Part shown: positions 1 to 11,372 of the stretch, one piece after another
How the letters are laid out: every line of letters starts with the position of its first letter
Position numbering within the stretch: position 1 is the first letter of the stretch
Source of the DNA: Eudorina sp. 2006-703-Eu-15
Lineage: Eukaryota > Chlorophyta > Chlorophyceae > Chlamydomonadales > Volvocaceae
Length of the DNA: 64,000 bases
Reading direction: 5' to 3'
Assembly: GCA_003117195.1 (NCBI GenBank)
Contig: BDSI01000042.1
Span: 818,986 to 882,985 of the forward strand
The notes under the pieces: model-generated
Told to the model about the DNA's origin: nothing
Seen by the model: the letters and a program-made list of their open reading frames with translations, nothing else
Database searches by the model: none
Program-made: the position numbers and the translations under genes

Positions 1-1279
1 CACCTCGACGTGGGGCAGCGGCCGGGCAGCCGGGGAGCCGCCGGCGGCGCCCACGCCAGCGTCGGCCGCGGCGGCTGCAGCAGCGCCCCCGGGTCTGCGG
101 GGCCGCGCCCTAAGCGGCGCCCCCGGCGGAGGCGCGCGCCTGGGCCGCGCCTGCAGGCCTGGGGATGGCGGAGGCCTCTCCGCCGCCGCCGCCGCCGCCG
201 CTGCCGCCGCTGCCGCAACACCCGCCGCAAACGCAGCATTAGGTGCAGGAGCGATGCGGGTAGCGCTGGCTGTAGCATCAATCGTGCCATTACCAGCGGC
301 GGCCGTAGCGCCTGTAGCGCCCGGGGCACCGACACCGTCATGGTCGGGCACCTCCGGCCGGTTGGGGACCTGCCCTCGCATACCGCCATCAGCGTCGCCG
401 TCGGCGTCGCTACTGCTGCCGCTGCCGCTGCTGCCACTGCCGCTGCCACTGCTGCTGCTGCCGCTGCCGCCGCTGCCGCTGCTGCCGCTGCTGTCGGCGA
501 TGCGGATCTCGTTGTGACCGACGAGGCCGCCGTCGCCGTCGAGGTCCACGTCCCGACGGCGGTCCTGGTCGCCGAGACGGCCGTGGCCGGCGTCGGCGGC
601 GTCGTCGGCGGGGACCGACATGAAGAGGTGGTGGGGGAAGGCCGCGGCCGCAGGGACGGGCCCGGTGCCTGGCACCGGCCCATGGGTCATTGCCGCAAGC
701 GTCGCCGCCGTGACGACACGATGCCCGATGTCAGTCGCCGCCCCGCGCTCCGCGTCCGCCACCAGCGCGTCCTGAGCAGCGAGCGAGGGCAGGTAGGGCA
801 GGGCAGATGCAGCTGGGCCGCTAAGCCAGCACTAGGCACTACCATGTTGGTGATGTGGGTGTTGTTGGCACTAGGACTTGCACAGAACTCCACTCAAGTT
901 GCGCCACACAGGTTACAGCACTTCATGGGCGGCAGCAGTCTTCCTGGCAGTTGACAGGTCGCAGAATCACGCCGCGTCTATCCATCAGTTCCCGCACGCC
1001 GGCTGACTGCGGCAGAAAGTATCACTTCACAGACTGACATGAGCACGAAACAGGATCGGGTTGCCATCCATGCTGAGGCAAATATATTCAGCTCTTTCTA
1101 ATTCGTTACACCCAGCTCACCAGCGACGGTGCCTCCACGAAGGAGAACTCCTCGTCTGCCAGCGCGGAGGAGTCCCAGGCGGCGGGGACGAAAGGGTCCG
1201 GTCCAGGCCACTTGCTACCTGCTGCTGCCGCCAGGTCCTCGGCGCTCAGTCCCGCGAGCGGCTCGTAGCTGCGCAGCAT
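1..1279 (-). CDS. Hypothetical protein with Ser/Gly and Ala/Pro-rich tracts (3' end outside window)
   Basis: This is a minus-strand gene in two visible exons. Exon 1 (1279-1121) starts at an ATG and encodes MLRSYEPLAGLSAEDL..., ending at a CTG|GTGAGC donor in phase 0. Exon 2 (771-1) follows a CTCGCTCGCTGCTCAG acceptor, is open in the same phase for 257 codons and runs off the window. The visible 310 residues begin with an acidic/aromatic stretch (PFVPAAWDSSALADEEFSFVE). They continue into a Ser-Gly repeat near plus positions 420-500, then an Ala run and a Pro/Arg-rich end. Such low-complexity inserts are usual in volvocine proteins. No family is recognised. The minus frame is preferred over the longer plus-strand frame because it has both splice sites, a starting ATG and protein-like composition. 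The ATG choice is tentative. Confidence 0.55.
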
Positions 1280-3701
1280 TTCTGCGCCAACAGGACGCTG
1301 CGATCGATCCGCCGCCTCTGACAGGCAACTGTTTGTTGTTATTGTTGGACGTCGATTGCTCAGGGGACAACACGTATTCAGGTGCCTCGTCTTGGAGGCG
1401 CAAGACACAACTGGTCTTCCAAATTCAAGAAGGTTATAGCCGTCAGCCGAAACGTTGCATAAGCGGTGATGTTGTAAATATTGATACGAGGTGTAGTGCG
1501 CCGTCGTGGACTTCGGTCGGCGGGCAACTGACAGCGTCCGAGACAAACGTTGGGCGCATCAAACGCAGAACCACACACCACACACCGGCGACGTACTCCC
1601 CTCAGCGCTCACAATATTTCATTGCATGCCTTCTACACTTCCAATTTTTTCCCTGAGTTTAACTCCGAGCGAGAGGACTATTACGAACCGCTGCTAGGTG
1701 CACGACCCATGGGTCAGTTGCGACCACAGCGCAATGCCTCAGTCTTGCTCCTGTTTGGTCAAGCAAGCCTAGATTATTATTAGTTTGAAGATATATATAT
1801 AATATATATATATATATACACACTGATGGACCGGCGGGAACCGAAGCGACGAACGGACCAGGGGTTGCGTCGTCGCGAGCTGCTGGGGTCTCGGTGCGAC
1901 CATTGGGTACAGATGAGGCCATCCATCCATCCGGGGGGCGCCGTCCCACTCGGGCGCAGCTGCTCTTCTTGATTGCATCCAACGGTCGGTTCGCCCCCGC
2001 CCACCCGAGGTCGGGCGCCCATCCGTTCATTGGCCAGGCCCGATGACTGCCCGTCCTGGGTGGGGCGGGGTCCACCCTGCCTGATCCGCTTTCTTTTTCT
2101 GATACCGTGTTGAGCTGTGGACGGCACGCACGCACCCACGGGTCGGTGTCGTACGTACGTCTGGGTTCCTTGCTTGCTTGCCCGCCAGCCAGGTGTGCCT
2201 CCGCACCTCCCTCATCACGCGCTCACAAACAAAAGTAAAGAGCTTTGGGGTTTGGGGGTTTGATCCACGCACCCTGTATGTGTGCGTGCTAGATCACCGG
2301 GCCGCTCCGCTCCTGGGTCCAGGAGCGGGATCGAGCGACTCGCCGGGTGCACGGCTGCATGTCCAATTACCTACCCCGGCGATCGCAGCAAATACCCGCA
2401 CGGTTCATTCGACCGGATGGGAGGCTGGCGGAACTTGGTTCAGGCCCCCTCCCCGCATTTTACGATTTACACACCGAGAGGCATGCACACACGGTACGAA
2501 ACGAACGAACCTGACGCCTACAGCCGCACGCACCACCTGGTTCAGTTATTGCTGCTGACCCGGAGCAACCACTACTACGCCCTGCCTCCCGAAGCGAGCC
2601 AGCGGCCAATGCACGCACGGGCAGCAGCGAGCCCCACCCCGCGATGCCCAGCCCCCAAACCTGGCTGGTGCCTGGTGGCCCCATGCAGGTCAAGATCTCA
2701 TTCACACATCCATCCATCCATGCCAGGTCGCTCGGGCGCGGACCCGACCGACGAGTACTGCTGCCGCCACGAGGGCCGAGCGACGACATCGACGCCCGCG
2801 TGTTAGTTCCCGGCGGCGGCACTACTGGGTTCGTTGATTGGGCCTGCGCGCACGGCACTGCGTCATCGCCACGGTGTACGGAAAGCGGAACCGGTCGGTG
2901 CGGATTTGACCCGTTGCGCTCTCCCCCAACGAAAAGGACCTCATGCCACCGAACGTGTCCCAGAGCGCCGTACTAACGGTTCAACACACAGATATCCCCA
3001 GCAGAGCTCAATAATCCCGCCTCCGCATTATCTCCATTTGGGTTAACTTGCTCTATCTAGGGATGCGATTGACGCATCTCGATGGACCTAGACATTATTA
3101 TTGAGATGGGGAGCCGCCCCGCGCCCCCCCCTAGGCCCGCGGTGGTCACAACTAACGCCACAAACACGTTCACACCACGCGACGCGTGCCCTCAACCGCG
3201 CCCGCCGACCGAACGTTTCCGTTGCTCGACAGAATTCAGTACGCACGGCGCCCCCCACGCACCCCACCTGCTCTCCACAACGCAGCTGACTCTGAAGAAA
3301 AGCCGCTTTCATACCGCCCGCACCGGGGCTGCTGCTGCTGCTGCTGCTGACGGGGTTCCTGGCCCGTGCCGCGCCGCGACCGCGCCGCGAACTTACTTGT
3401 ACGAAACGTAACGACCAACCACCGACTAAGTCCACGTGGCTTCGTGCTACCTGCCAATCAACTGGACACCCTTCAACCCACACAGACCGCCAATCACGCG
3501 GGAGGCCTAACCTAAACCCTAGACAGCGACAGGCAGCTCGGTCAGCTCTCTAGGGTTGAGGGCTTGAGGCCCCTCGCCACACCCTGATGATGAGGCGCTC
3601 CTCACACCACGCACCCGATGGCCCTCGGGGTCGGTTCCCACCGGCGGGTCGGAGTGCTGGCTCCTTCGTGCAGTCCCCCGCCGCCCGCTGCGCCTGAGGC
3701 C
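1280..3701. other. Intergenic stretch between two minus-strand genes
   Basis: No exon chain with matching splice phases was found here on either strand. It holds the promoter side of the 1-1279 gene and the 3' side of the 3702-5324 gene. It has an AT dinucleotide run (1790-1818), a short CTG triplet run near 3329-3350 and short palindromic words such as ACCCATGGGT near 1705. Confidence 0.5.
1790..1818. repeat. AT dinucleotide microsatellite
   Basis: An almost pure TA/AT run of about 29 bases with one phase slip, inside non-coding DNA. Confidence 0.9.
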
Positions 3702-5324
3702 TCAGCAGATGGTGCACTTGCCCCGCGGCGGCGCCGGCGGCGGCAGAAGCGGCCCCGGCTGCCCCAGGCACTGCTCCCGCGCTTGCGACAGGTCCTGGCC
3801 CAGCGCCGCCAGCTGGTCCTGAGCCAGTTGCAGCTCTGTCTTGAGGCGGCTGATGGCCAGTGCCGCCCACAGGGCCCCAGCCACCACCAACAGGGAGGCG
3901 GCGGCGAGAGACAGAACCGCACGAGCGCCGGTGGCGGCCGCGGCGCGGCTGCCACCGCCGGGTGACCGCCGCCGGCGTGGCGGTGGCGGTGGCGGTGGTG
4001 GAGTCGGCGACTTCTTGGGTTCTGCCGAAGGGCCCCCGGACTTGTCCCTGCGGACACAGCGGCACACAGCCGTGAGGTAGCAGTTGTTGGATGGTGTGTA
4101 CATTTGCGTGGCTGCGGTTTCGGCATTTCGTGTAACGCGGCGGAGGGAGGGACGGACGGACGGACGGACTGAGGGGCATTTCCTCACAACTGTAACACGG
4201 TAACTTTGGCAAGGGGCGTCTGCGCCAAATAGAAACGTGGTGGCTGCTGGCTGGTTTTGGCAGCCCGTTGCCGCCACTTGGCCTCATCTGGGGGACAGGA
4301 GCTGAGGCACGCTCCTCTGTGGCGTGAGCGCGCTGCAAGAGGATGGCGGCAACCAAAATGGTATTGCATGGTTGTGCAGATAGAAGCAAGCAACCGCTCG
4401 CGACCGAAGCAGCACGAGCGCTACAGCAGCAGAGAGTAGCAGAGGCGGGAAGCTACGATTAGTAGCAACAGCAGGGATTTTTGGACATTAGAGTTATCTA
4501 GAACTCTGGAGAGGCTGGGCGATCCAACCAGCTAACGTTACCCCTTCTCTATACCAAGCACACCTGCCGTGGCCGCCGCCAGCTGGTGTCGTACTCTGTA
4601 CGGCGCCGCCGCGTGCAGTCGCGCCCACGCCGGTCTCAGACTTGGCCGCACGGCATTCTGCGCCCGAAGGTACGGCCGCCGGTACGGCGTCATTGTCGGC
4701 CACGATGGCGGCGGCGTCGACATCGGCCGGCCCTGCCCGTGGCCCAGATGGCGCGCCCGCGGCCGCGGCCGCGGCGGCTGTAGCATGTGTGGCGGGACTG
4801 GCTGGCGGGATGGGTACATCTTGGCGGCGGTGGGGACTGGGCGGCGTGGCGGGGGCTGCGGTGCTCCCGACGGCTACCCCGGCGGCATGCTTATTGAAGA
4901 ACTGAAGCCGCAAACAGGCAGGCAGGGTCGCCGGTACAGGAGAGGGCGGGGGGGTAAGGAGCAGGCAGGCAGGGGAGGCCATGCAGCAAAGCCATGCCAC
5001 CGCTTGGCTTGCTAGGTAGCGGGCCGCAAGCCGGACACGGAACGATTAAACCGCGCACGCGCCTACTAAGGCACCGAGATTTCCTAAGAGCGCGAGATTT
5101 CGTAACAGGCAAGTGAAAAGTCAGGTTTAAGGAGGGGGCTGTTTGCTTAAGAAGAAAGCAGGGAGGAAACGTGCGGGCGCGCTCGGGTCACGAGACCTCA
5201 GCAAACTCACTCCCACGGCTCCAACAGGCGGTGCGCGAACCACTGCGAAGTCCTCTTCCAGCACCAGCAGGTCGTCGTTTGCCGCCGCCGCAGCCTCTGA
5301 CGACTCCGGCGAATTGGATTCCAT
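3702..5324 (-). CDS. Single-pass membrane protein with coiled coil and CaaX-like C-terminus
   Basis: Three minus-strand exons join with agreeing phases into 265 aa. Exon 1 (5324-5211, MESNSPESSEAAAA..., donor GTGAGT) ends in phase 0. Exon 2 (4901-4564, acceptor CGGCTTCAG) ends in phase 2. Exon 3 (4047-3702, acceptor GTGTCCGCAG) carries the stop. The N-terminal two thirds are Ala/Pro-rich and probably disordered. Exon 3 has a basic/Pro-rich stretch (SPTPPPPPPPPRRRR), one hydrophobic segment (VLSLAAASLLVVAGALWAAL), a heptad-like Gln/Leu helix (LQLAQDQLAALGQDL) and a Pro-rich tail ending GKCTIC. CTIC fits a CaaX prenylation box, which is unusual after a membrane segment. Family unknown. The exon 2 donor (GTGTGC) is the weakest junction. 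Confidence 0.6.
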
Positions 5325-6292
5325 TTCGCGCCCTAGGTACCCCGTACCCGACCTGTTGCGATGAGGACAGCGCTCGCGCCAAATCCTCGTTCGGACTTCA
5401 GCTATTCCGGACGCGTATGTTTGCTGTGGGTCGTGTGTGATCTGCGAGCGTCTGCGAGCGTCTTCCAAGCGACGATGACAAGGTTGGTTGCTGCCCTTGA
5501 CAGTTAACTATTTTCCTGTTTTCCCTCTGGCAGGCCAATCCAGGTGCTTGCAAGCTTGAACCAGGAAATTTTGTGACGGAACGCCGACTGCTTTGGAGGA
5601 ACAGCTCGATCGGCTCCGGAAACGTACGACCCACGGGTCTGTCCGCCCGATGGACCCGACAGGAGCCTGACCGCCTTCACAGCGCCTCGCCTCGTCAGCG
5701 TCGAAAGCGCGTTCATTCATTCGAAACATACAGGTGTCACGCAGGACACGCGTACACAGAAACCCACGCGGCGGTTTGTAGAGCAAGCTGTACCTGGCGG
5801 CAACTAACGCCACACCGGCCAAGCAGAGCAGCGCCCGCCCTCGCAGCTCCGTGTCAAACCCCCCTGCCCGCCCCCGCCCCTGTCCGCACACCGGCAGCAG
5901 CGAGCACGACCCGGAGATGCGTTCGTCGGAGGACCCGTAATCCCGTATGCGGCAAGAGGGGGCACACACGCGCGGAGGAGAGCACAGCAGAGCTCCGCAG
6001 ATGGATAGAGCCGACCCGACCGCCACCAGGGCGCCGCCACGCACCACCAGCCGTCCCACAGCGCGCGGTCTGCGGACTCCCCGGTCCGCACCACCCTGGA
6101 CCGCAACCTACTTCCCACCCTCGTGCCTCTCTTCTGCTTTCCAAGCAGAACCATTACTGACCCCTTCACCGTCAGCCTGAGGTCCTCAGCCCGAACCCCG
6201 TCTCCCCCTCCGCCCGCTCCCAGGGAAAACGTCAGCCCTGCGGAGCTCCCCGCTGCCCCTCATTACTGCGACTGTGACAATTATCAATTACC
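5325..6292. other. Intergenic, promoter side of the 3702-5324 gene
   Basis: No supportable exon is seen. The open frames here are Arg/Pro/His-rich shadows without splice support. The stretch ends where homology to the tandem array begins (near GCAGCCAAGCAATC). Confidence 0.5.
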
Positions 6293-7083
6293 CGCAGCCA
6301 AGCAATCAACCAAGCAACAACGAGGTGGGCGCCCTACCAACGGGGTCCGGACATCGATGGAACGGGACCGAACCAACGAATACTGCAACATTCAAAGAAT
6401 GCGTATGAAACCCGCCCGACTCCGATACGATACGATCTCACATGAAATGGTGGGGGCATGCAGGCCGTGTACGGGCCTCCAACCGCGGCGTATGACGGGC
6501 GCCTGCACGAAGCCTTGATCCTGCCCAGTTCAAAACGTTGAACATCGAACTCAAACAACCGCGTGCTTTCTGCAGCCGTCCGGCGATGATATCTTTCCGG
6601 TCAAGATAATACACGGGACTCGTACCCACTTCCGTACGCCGCCCTGGAAACCGGCGGCCGCCCATCGCACAGCAGCCGCCCACAGGCTCCCACCGCCGGC
6701 CCCGCCCCTCCCCTCCGCTCCCTGCAGCGACAACACTGTCAAGTCCAAAGCCTCTAGCTTCCGCTCCTGAGGCGCGGGACGGTCCGTACATGCCGTACAA
6801 GGGCCGTGCGGATCAAAATTTGGGGCTCGTGCTGCTTGGCCCCATGCCGGGGCGAGACTTGATGAGCGAAGGGCATGTTCCGTGATAGCCCGCAGCAAAT
6901 CTCTGGGGGGGAATCGTCATACATCGTACGGATTTGCCGTACCTACCGTACCGCCACCAGACAGCCTCCGACCCACTTCTCAACGTACATCGCTAGAGTA
7001 CAACAATGAAAGCATCCTACGCCGTACAGGATCCACTCCTCCTATCGGTACAGACCGCCTGCGCGGCAGGGCCCCTGGGGCCC

Positions 7084-7131
7084 GCACGTCCCATGGGTCG
7101 CACGTCCCATGGGTCGCACGTCCCATGGGTC
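7084..7131. repeat. 16-bp minisatellite containing CCCATGGG, three copies
   Basis: The unit GCACGTCCCATGGGTC occurs three times in tandem here. The equivalent places in units I (near 13579) and II (near 22437) have two copies, so the copy number varies inside the array. It lies downstream of the LRR stop, beside the TGTAA signal. Confidence 0.85.
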
Positions 7132-7142
7132 GCACGCCGGCG

Positions 7143-7147
7143 TTACA
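7143..7147 (-). terminator. TGTAA polyadenylation word, LRR remnant 0
   Basis: TGTAA on the minus strand, about 400 bases past the stop at 7544. The same word is kept at the same place in units I and II. Confidence 0.4.
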
Positions 7148-7543
7148 TAGGGCACCGACAACTGCACTTCTCCACAGCCGGCCCAGCTCCCCATCCCGTT
7201 GCCACACGGGGCCGGGGGCGGGGGGCGGGCCGCCCGCCCCGGCGGAACATACTCGCAGCCCCGGCACCGCGGCCGGGAGTTACACCCATATGGTACGTAT
7301 AACAGCAACGCCATCATCAATCAATTCACATAAGGATAGTAGATCATAAGCTGAGGAGCACTACGCAAGGCCCGAGGATCAGACAAGAACGTCGCCGGGA
7401 CGCCACCTTCCCAAGATGGGGTGCGACCGCGCCAGGTCTGATCGGTCCTCTCACCCGAGCCCACCCGCCTCTGCCCTCGAACACCCGCCCACGCAGTGGC
7501 CCCCTGCCCGGCCCCTCGGGGAGAGTTGCGGCCGCGCGCGTCA

Positions 7544-8172
7544 TCACAGCTCCGGGTCCCTGCCAGGCCCTAGCCACCACCGCATGTGGCTGTGCTTGGG
7601 CCGCGCCGCCGGGCAGCCCTCCAGCGCCTGCTGCAGCCGCGGACAGCCCTCCGCGGACACGTGGCGCAGCTCCCGCAGGCCCCGCAGCGCCGCCCCGGCC
7701 GCACCCGACACCCCCACGCAGCCGTCCAGACCCAGGTGCCGCAGCGACGGACAGCGCGCCGCCACCGCCTGCACACCTGCGCACGGCCACGGGAACGTGT
7801 ACCAACAAGCCCGGGGGGCAGGGCGGCCCCAGGCCCCCGAAGCCCGAACCCATAAAATCACGATGAGGACGACTTGTGGTTGTGGTTAGCAAGCAGCTGA
7901 CCGCGTGACCACTGACCCGGGTTTGAAACGGCGCACCCAAGGCAGCAATTGTGCAGGAACAGCTCGCACTACCGTATTATCCTGTCGCGGGTACGGCGAT
8001 CCGGATATACGGCACAGTGCTGAAACAAAGCAGCGGGGCCAACACGTAGGAAGCCCGCCCGGTGTGGAAATCCTGTAGCCCCCGCCCCCGCCCCCGCCCC
8101 CGCCGCCTCTCCCCCCTTCCGCCGCCGCCCCCCTCTCCACCCACCGCCATCCCGCACCGCCCCGCAGTGGTC
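7544..8172 (-). pseudogene. 3' remnant of the LRR gene (unit 0)
   Basis: The complete last exon (7776-7544) is present and encodes the same C-terminal LRR residues as the full copies (SLRHLGLDGCVGVSGAAG..., ending GPGRDPEL). The preceding exon survives only as a stub next to the breakpoint near 8172, where the sequence changes inside the codons for NHCGAV. All upstream exons are missing from this unit, so it cannot make the LRR protein. Confidence 0.8.
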
Positions 8173-9014
8173 CAGCGCTGGTAAATTGCCATAAGGAGAG
8201 AAGCTGTTTCGTCATCCGGGAAAGGCATGTTGCGCAGAGATGTCTTTGTTCAAAACGATAAAGATACAAATGAAAGAGGAATAGGGAAAGTGACTAAAGT
8301 TGATTAACGGTCAGGAAGCTTGGTTCCTCTTAGGAGTTCCCTACGGAGCGTACGGGCCGTGTTTACGTTGACTTCTCTAGCAATGACGAAGGAATAGCAG
8401 AGAAGTCTGGTTCTAGTGACGAGTGGAATGTTTGTTAGTTGTTTAGTTACGTACGGCAGTACGGCCAGCTGCGGCGCGGGTGGCGCCGTGGCAGCTTGTT
8501 CAGCGGCGGCCGAGACTGTGCTCGGTATCTGCCGTTGTTGCTAATTATCTAATGTTACTGCCCTTCTGCCAGGGCATACTCCCCGCCCTCCCGACCCGGG
8601 TGGCAGCCGGTGAACGGGTGCGGTTGTGGGATGTTGTGGGGTTGCAACGGCGAGCGTCCACACCTGCCGGTTTGGACGAGTCAGCAACAACCGGCTACGG
8701 GTCCAGCGTCGAACAAAATGCTAACGTGTGTTGCCTTGCAGGTTGTGTTTTGGTGGGACTGGTGTTCACCCTGCATGCATGTTTGGTACGAATGTAACTG
8801 AGGAGCTAGAACCATACAGCGTTGAAACCAAGCTGCGTGGTGTACGAACTTAGGACTTCTGGAACCAAGCCGAATCGAAACACCCCTATTGCAATTCGTG
8901 CATTCAGCTCCTACTGCGGCTAGGCGCAGAGACCAGGACACGAATTATACAAGACTTAAAGGGGACGTACTTGCAAAGTAGGTACTTGCGTGTGGAAGTT
9001 ATTGCAAAGTTAAG

Positions 9015-9659
9015 ATGCCTGCATTCTTTTCCAGCATTCAAGTTCACTCTGTGCCTGCAGTGCTGTTCAAGGGTCACTTCCGCACGCCTATTATGGGCGC
9101 GGACACTAAGGTGAACTTCAAAATAAAAAACGACTACGAGGTCTTGGCAGAGTTTACGTGCCAGGGCGCGAAGTACAAGTTCCATATGAAGAAGTGGAAA
9201 AAGACACGCGATTCGGTTCAGAACGCGTCATGCTCATTTAACTTCTTTGCCAACCTTATCATGGCCAAGTTCAGTTCGCGCAGTGACTTTGGGACAACAA
9301 CAGTTGAGATTAAGGACGGTGAGGAGGTTACCACAACCCGCCGCAGCCAGGAACAGGTTCTCAACATCATCAAGTACGCTACTATGGAGGTCTTCATTTG
9401 CGCGGAGCAAATCATCCGGAAATATCGTCGCTCAGTTCTGGAGTACGCCATCTACCACTGGGAGCGCGGCAAGCATGACACCTACGAGCAGTACATCCAC
9501 CTGGTGGCGTGCCACTGCCTCACTCACGCAAACTTCCTCGTTCCCAGTGTCGACTACCCACTGGTTGACTTCTACAACGACGAGCAGCCCTTCAGGCTGG
9601 ACGCGTTCACGGGCATCGTGGAGGAGCGGGAGGAGGAGGAGGAGGGGGAGGACAGCTGA
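9015..9659 (+). CDS. Intronless hypothetical protein, acidic C-terminus
   Basis: A 214-codon frame from ATG to TGA without introns, unusual beside the multi-exon genes here. The protein starts MPAFFSSIQVHSVPAVLFKG, has a Lys-rich middle (KYKFHMKKWKKTRDS), a likely helical part with aromatic residues (EYAIYHWERGKHDTYEQYIH), a Cys/His cluster (VACHCLTHANF) and a Glu tail (REEEEEGEDS). I do not recognise the family. A retrocopy, a gene carried by an inserted element or a lineage-specific gene are all open. A TGTAA word 318 bases past the stop (9977) supports a transcribed gene. Confidence 0.6.
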   Translation: MPAFFSSIQVHSVPAVLFKGHFRTPIMGADTKVNFKIKNDYEVLAEFTCQGAKYKFHMKKWKKTRDSVQNASCSFNFFANLIMAKFSSRSDFGTTTVEIKDGEEVTTTRRSQEQVLNIIKYATMEVFICAEQIIRKYRRSVLEYAIYHWERGKHDTYEQYIHLVACHCLTHANFLVPSVDYPLVDFYNDEQPFRLDAFTGIVEEREEEEEGEDS

Positions 9660-9976
9660 GTGCTGTGGTGTTTTGTGGGACAAAATGAATGTATGGAAGA
9701 CGTCTATGACCACACGTTAGACCCTACCGCAGGCGGGTATGACACGTAACACAGGATTGTTCAAGACGTACTGATTCCCATAGTCCATTATTGCTGTTAC
9801 GGAACGCGAGTTTTTGTGGCATTCGGGGGCATGGGCGGCGGCGGCGACGGGGTAGAAACGCATAACCCCTTGCGGAAAACAGATACTTGCAGCATGGCCT
9901 CACCCCCCCCCTAGAGAGACCGCCGGGGCACAGTGCAGGCGCCATCGAGCAGCTGGCACCCATACTCACAGGAGCA

Positions 9977-9981
9977 TGTAA
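9977..9981 (+). terminator. TGTAA polyadenylation word
   Basis: TGTAA on the plus strand, 318 bases after the stop of the 9015-9659 gene, a usual distance for green algae. Confidence 0.4.
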
Positions 9982-10537
9982 GGGGCATGTGACATTGCTA
10001 CCAATTGAGGCCCTTCCCCCAAGGGCCTTCGAGGCATGGTGGCGCGGGGCAGCTTACCGTGGCGCTGGTGTGGGCTGTGTGGCTGTGCCTGGTGGTGGCG
10101 TGGCTGGTGAGCTGAGCCCAGATGGTGTGGCTGAATGTGGTGCTGGCCATGGCGGGGCGGTTGCTAAGAAGGGCGTGGCAGAGAGGCAGGTTGGTTCAAG
10201 CCCAGTGTGCTTCAACCGTGGCCGATCGACATTTAATGGTGTGGGAGAATGCACGAAGATTTGAGGCTGCTCCACGAAGGAGAGCCCAATGCGGTGCCGC
10301 ATATTGTCTTACAACAGTCCAAGCCAAGAGGGGTAGCCGCCATCTCGGTTGGTCCCTTTTGCGCTGCAACGCTGTAACGACATTTCGCTGAATGCTCTGA
10401 AGGTGCTATGTTGTTGCAGAAGCAGGGAGGAGCCGTGCAGACTTGTGGTCATCGATGATTGAAATTTAAGGTTTCCCGCATTGCTGTCTGCAGAGGGGGG
10501 GGGAGCTGGTGATCACCGAGCGTAAACGTCCACGGTC

Positions 10538-10804
10538 ATGCACGGTGGAGTCAGATTTAATGAAAAAACTCGCGAAGAGACCGGACTTTACACAAACGCG
10601 TTCCTTAAGCTAGGCCAACCGGCCACGTACAACCGTACGACAACACTAGGGGATCTATCGCGAGCCCCGTACGCCTTCCGAGCGTTCCTAGGGAAGTGGG
10701 AGGCGGTAGGGGAAATGGAGTCGCCAATGGCCCGTGATCCTGCATATGTATTGCTCCACACAGCCTGTGGCTCCTATTTAGTCTTACCTCCGGAGCGGCC
10801 ATAA
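10538..10804 (+). CDS. Possible short ORF, 88 aa, unknown
   Basis: An ATG-started frame (MHGGVRFNEKTREETGLY...) of 88 codons. Its codon choice is unlike the neighbouring genes and it has no recognisable motif, splice context or polyadenylation word. It may well be chance and is listed only because it is inside the unique 3.2-kb segment. Confidence 0.15.
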   Translation: MHGGVRFNEKTREETGLYTNAFLKLGQPATYNRTTTLGDLSRAPYAFRAFLGKWEAVGEMESPMARDPAYVLLHTACGSYLVLPPERP

Positions 10805-11372
10805 CCTCGGTGTACAACATGGCCAACGGGCCGCCTCTCTGCAACAAAAGGATTGCATAGGCTCCATTATTTCAAGCTCTTGCATTTATCTCATCGCAGC
10901 GGTGCGGAGCCCGGAGCGTCGCTCAAGTCTATGAAGTCTCATCGCAACGGTACGGAGTCTCTGAAGTCTCTGAAGTTTGCTGTACTCGGGCTTTTCGCAT
11001 GACTAAGCCGCGGTGGCCAGGTTGTCTTGTACGTCGGGCGGTAAGACCCCCTTTGGGCGCTGGCCCTCCATGTGGTGACAACAGCTCACAACAATTGGCA
11101 TCTACCGCCTCTACCGCAGCGGCGACGGCTGCTTCGGTGCACATGCTTACTCCCTTTAGGGCCTGCTCACTATCAACCTTAATAAATGGCAATGAGGAAT
11201 AGGCTGAGCACAGACTAAGACAAAGCGCGTGAGCAAATGGAGGACGGGAGCTGTAGGGCAGAGAGAGCGCATCCGCAGGCTGTGCGTACATGCATACGCC
11301 TCTGTTACGAATTCAGTCCGCCTCTGTTACGAATTCAGTCCAGCCGCAATGTCCGGCGCATCCAAGTTGCCA

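Larger units (their letters stand above)
8173..11355. other. Unrelated segment replacing the interior of array unit 0
   Basis: This 3.2 kb has no counterpart in units I and II. It carries an intronless frame (9015-9659), a short frame (10538-10804) and otherwise non-coding DNA. Codons and base composition are less GC-biased than in the flanking genes. A 22-bp direct duplication (CCTCTGTTACGAATTCAGTC) sits at its right end near 11299-11341. No terminal inverted repeats or clear target-site duplication were seen, so a transposon origin is only a possibility. Confidence 0.6.

Noticed and set aside
10..954. A 314-codon plus-strand frame with Arg and Ala runs
   Set aside because: It is the antisense of the minus-strand Ser/Gly/Ala-rich exon. 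It starts at GTG and has no splice or motif support.
7905..7945. GGGTTTGAAAC word resembling a tRNA T-loop in all array units
   Set aside because: No cloverleaf can be formed around it. It lies in the intron between the last two LRR exons.
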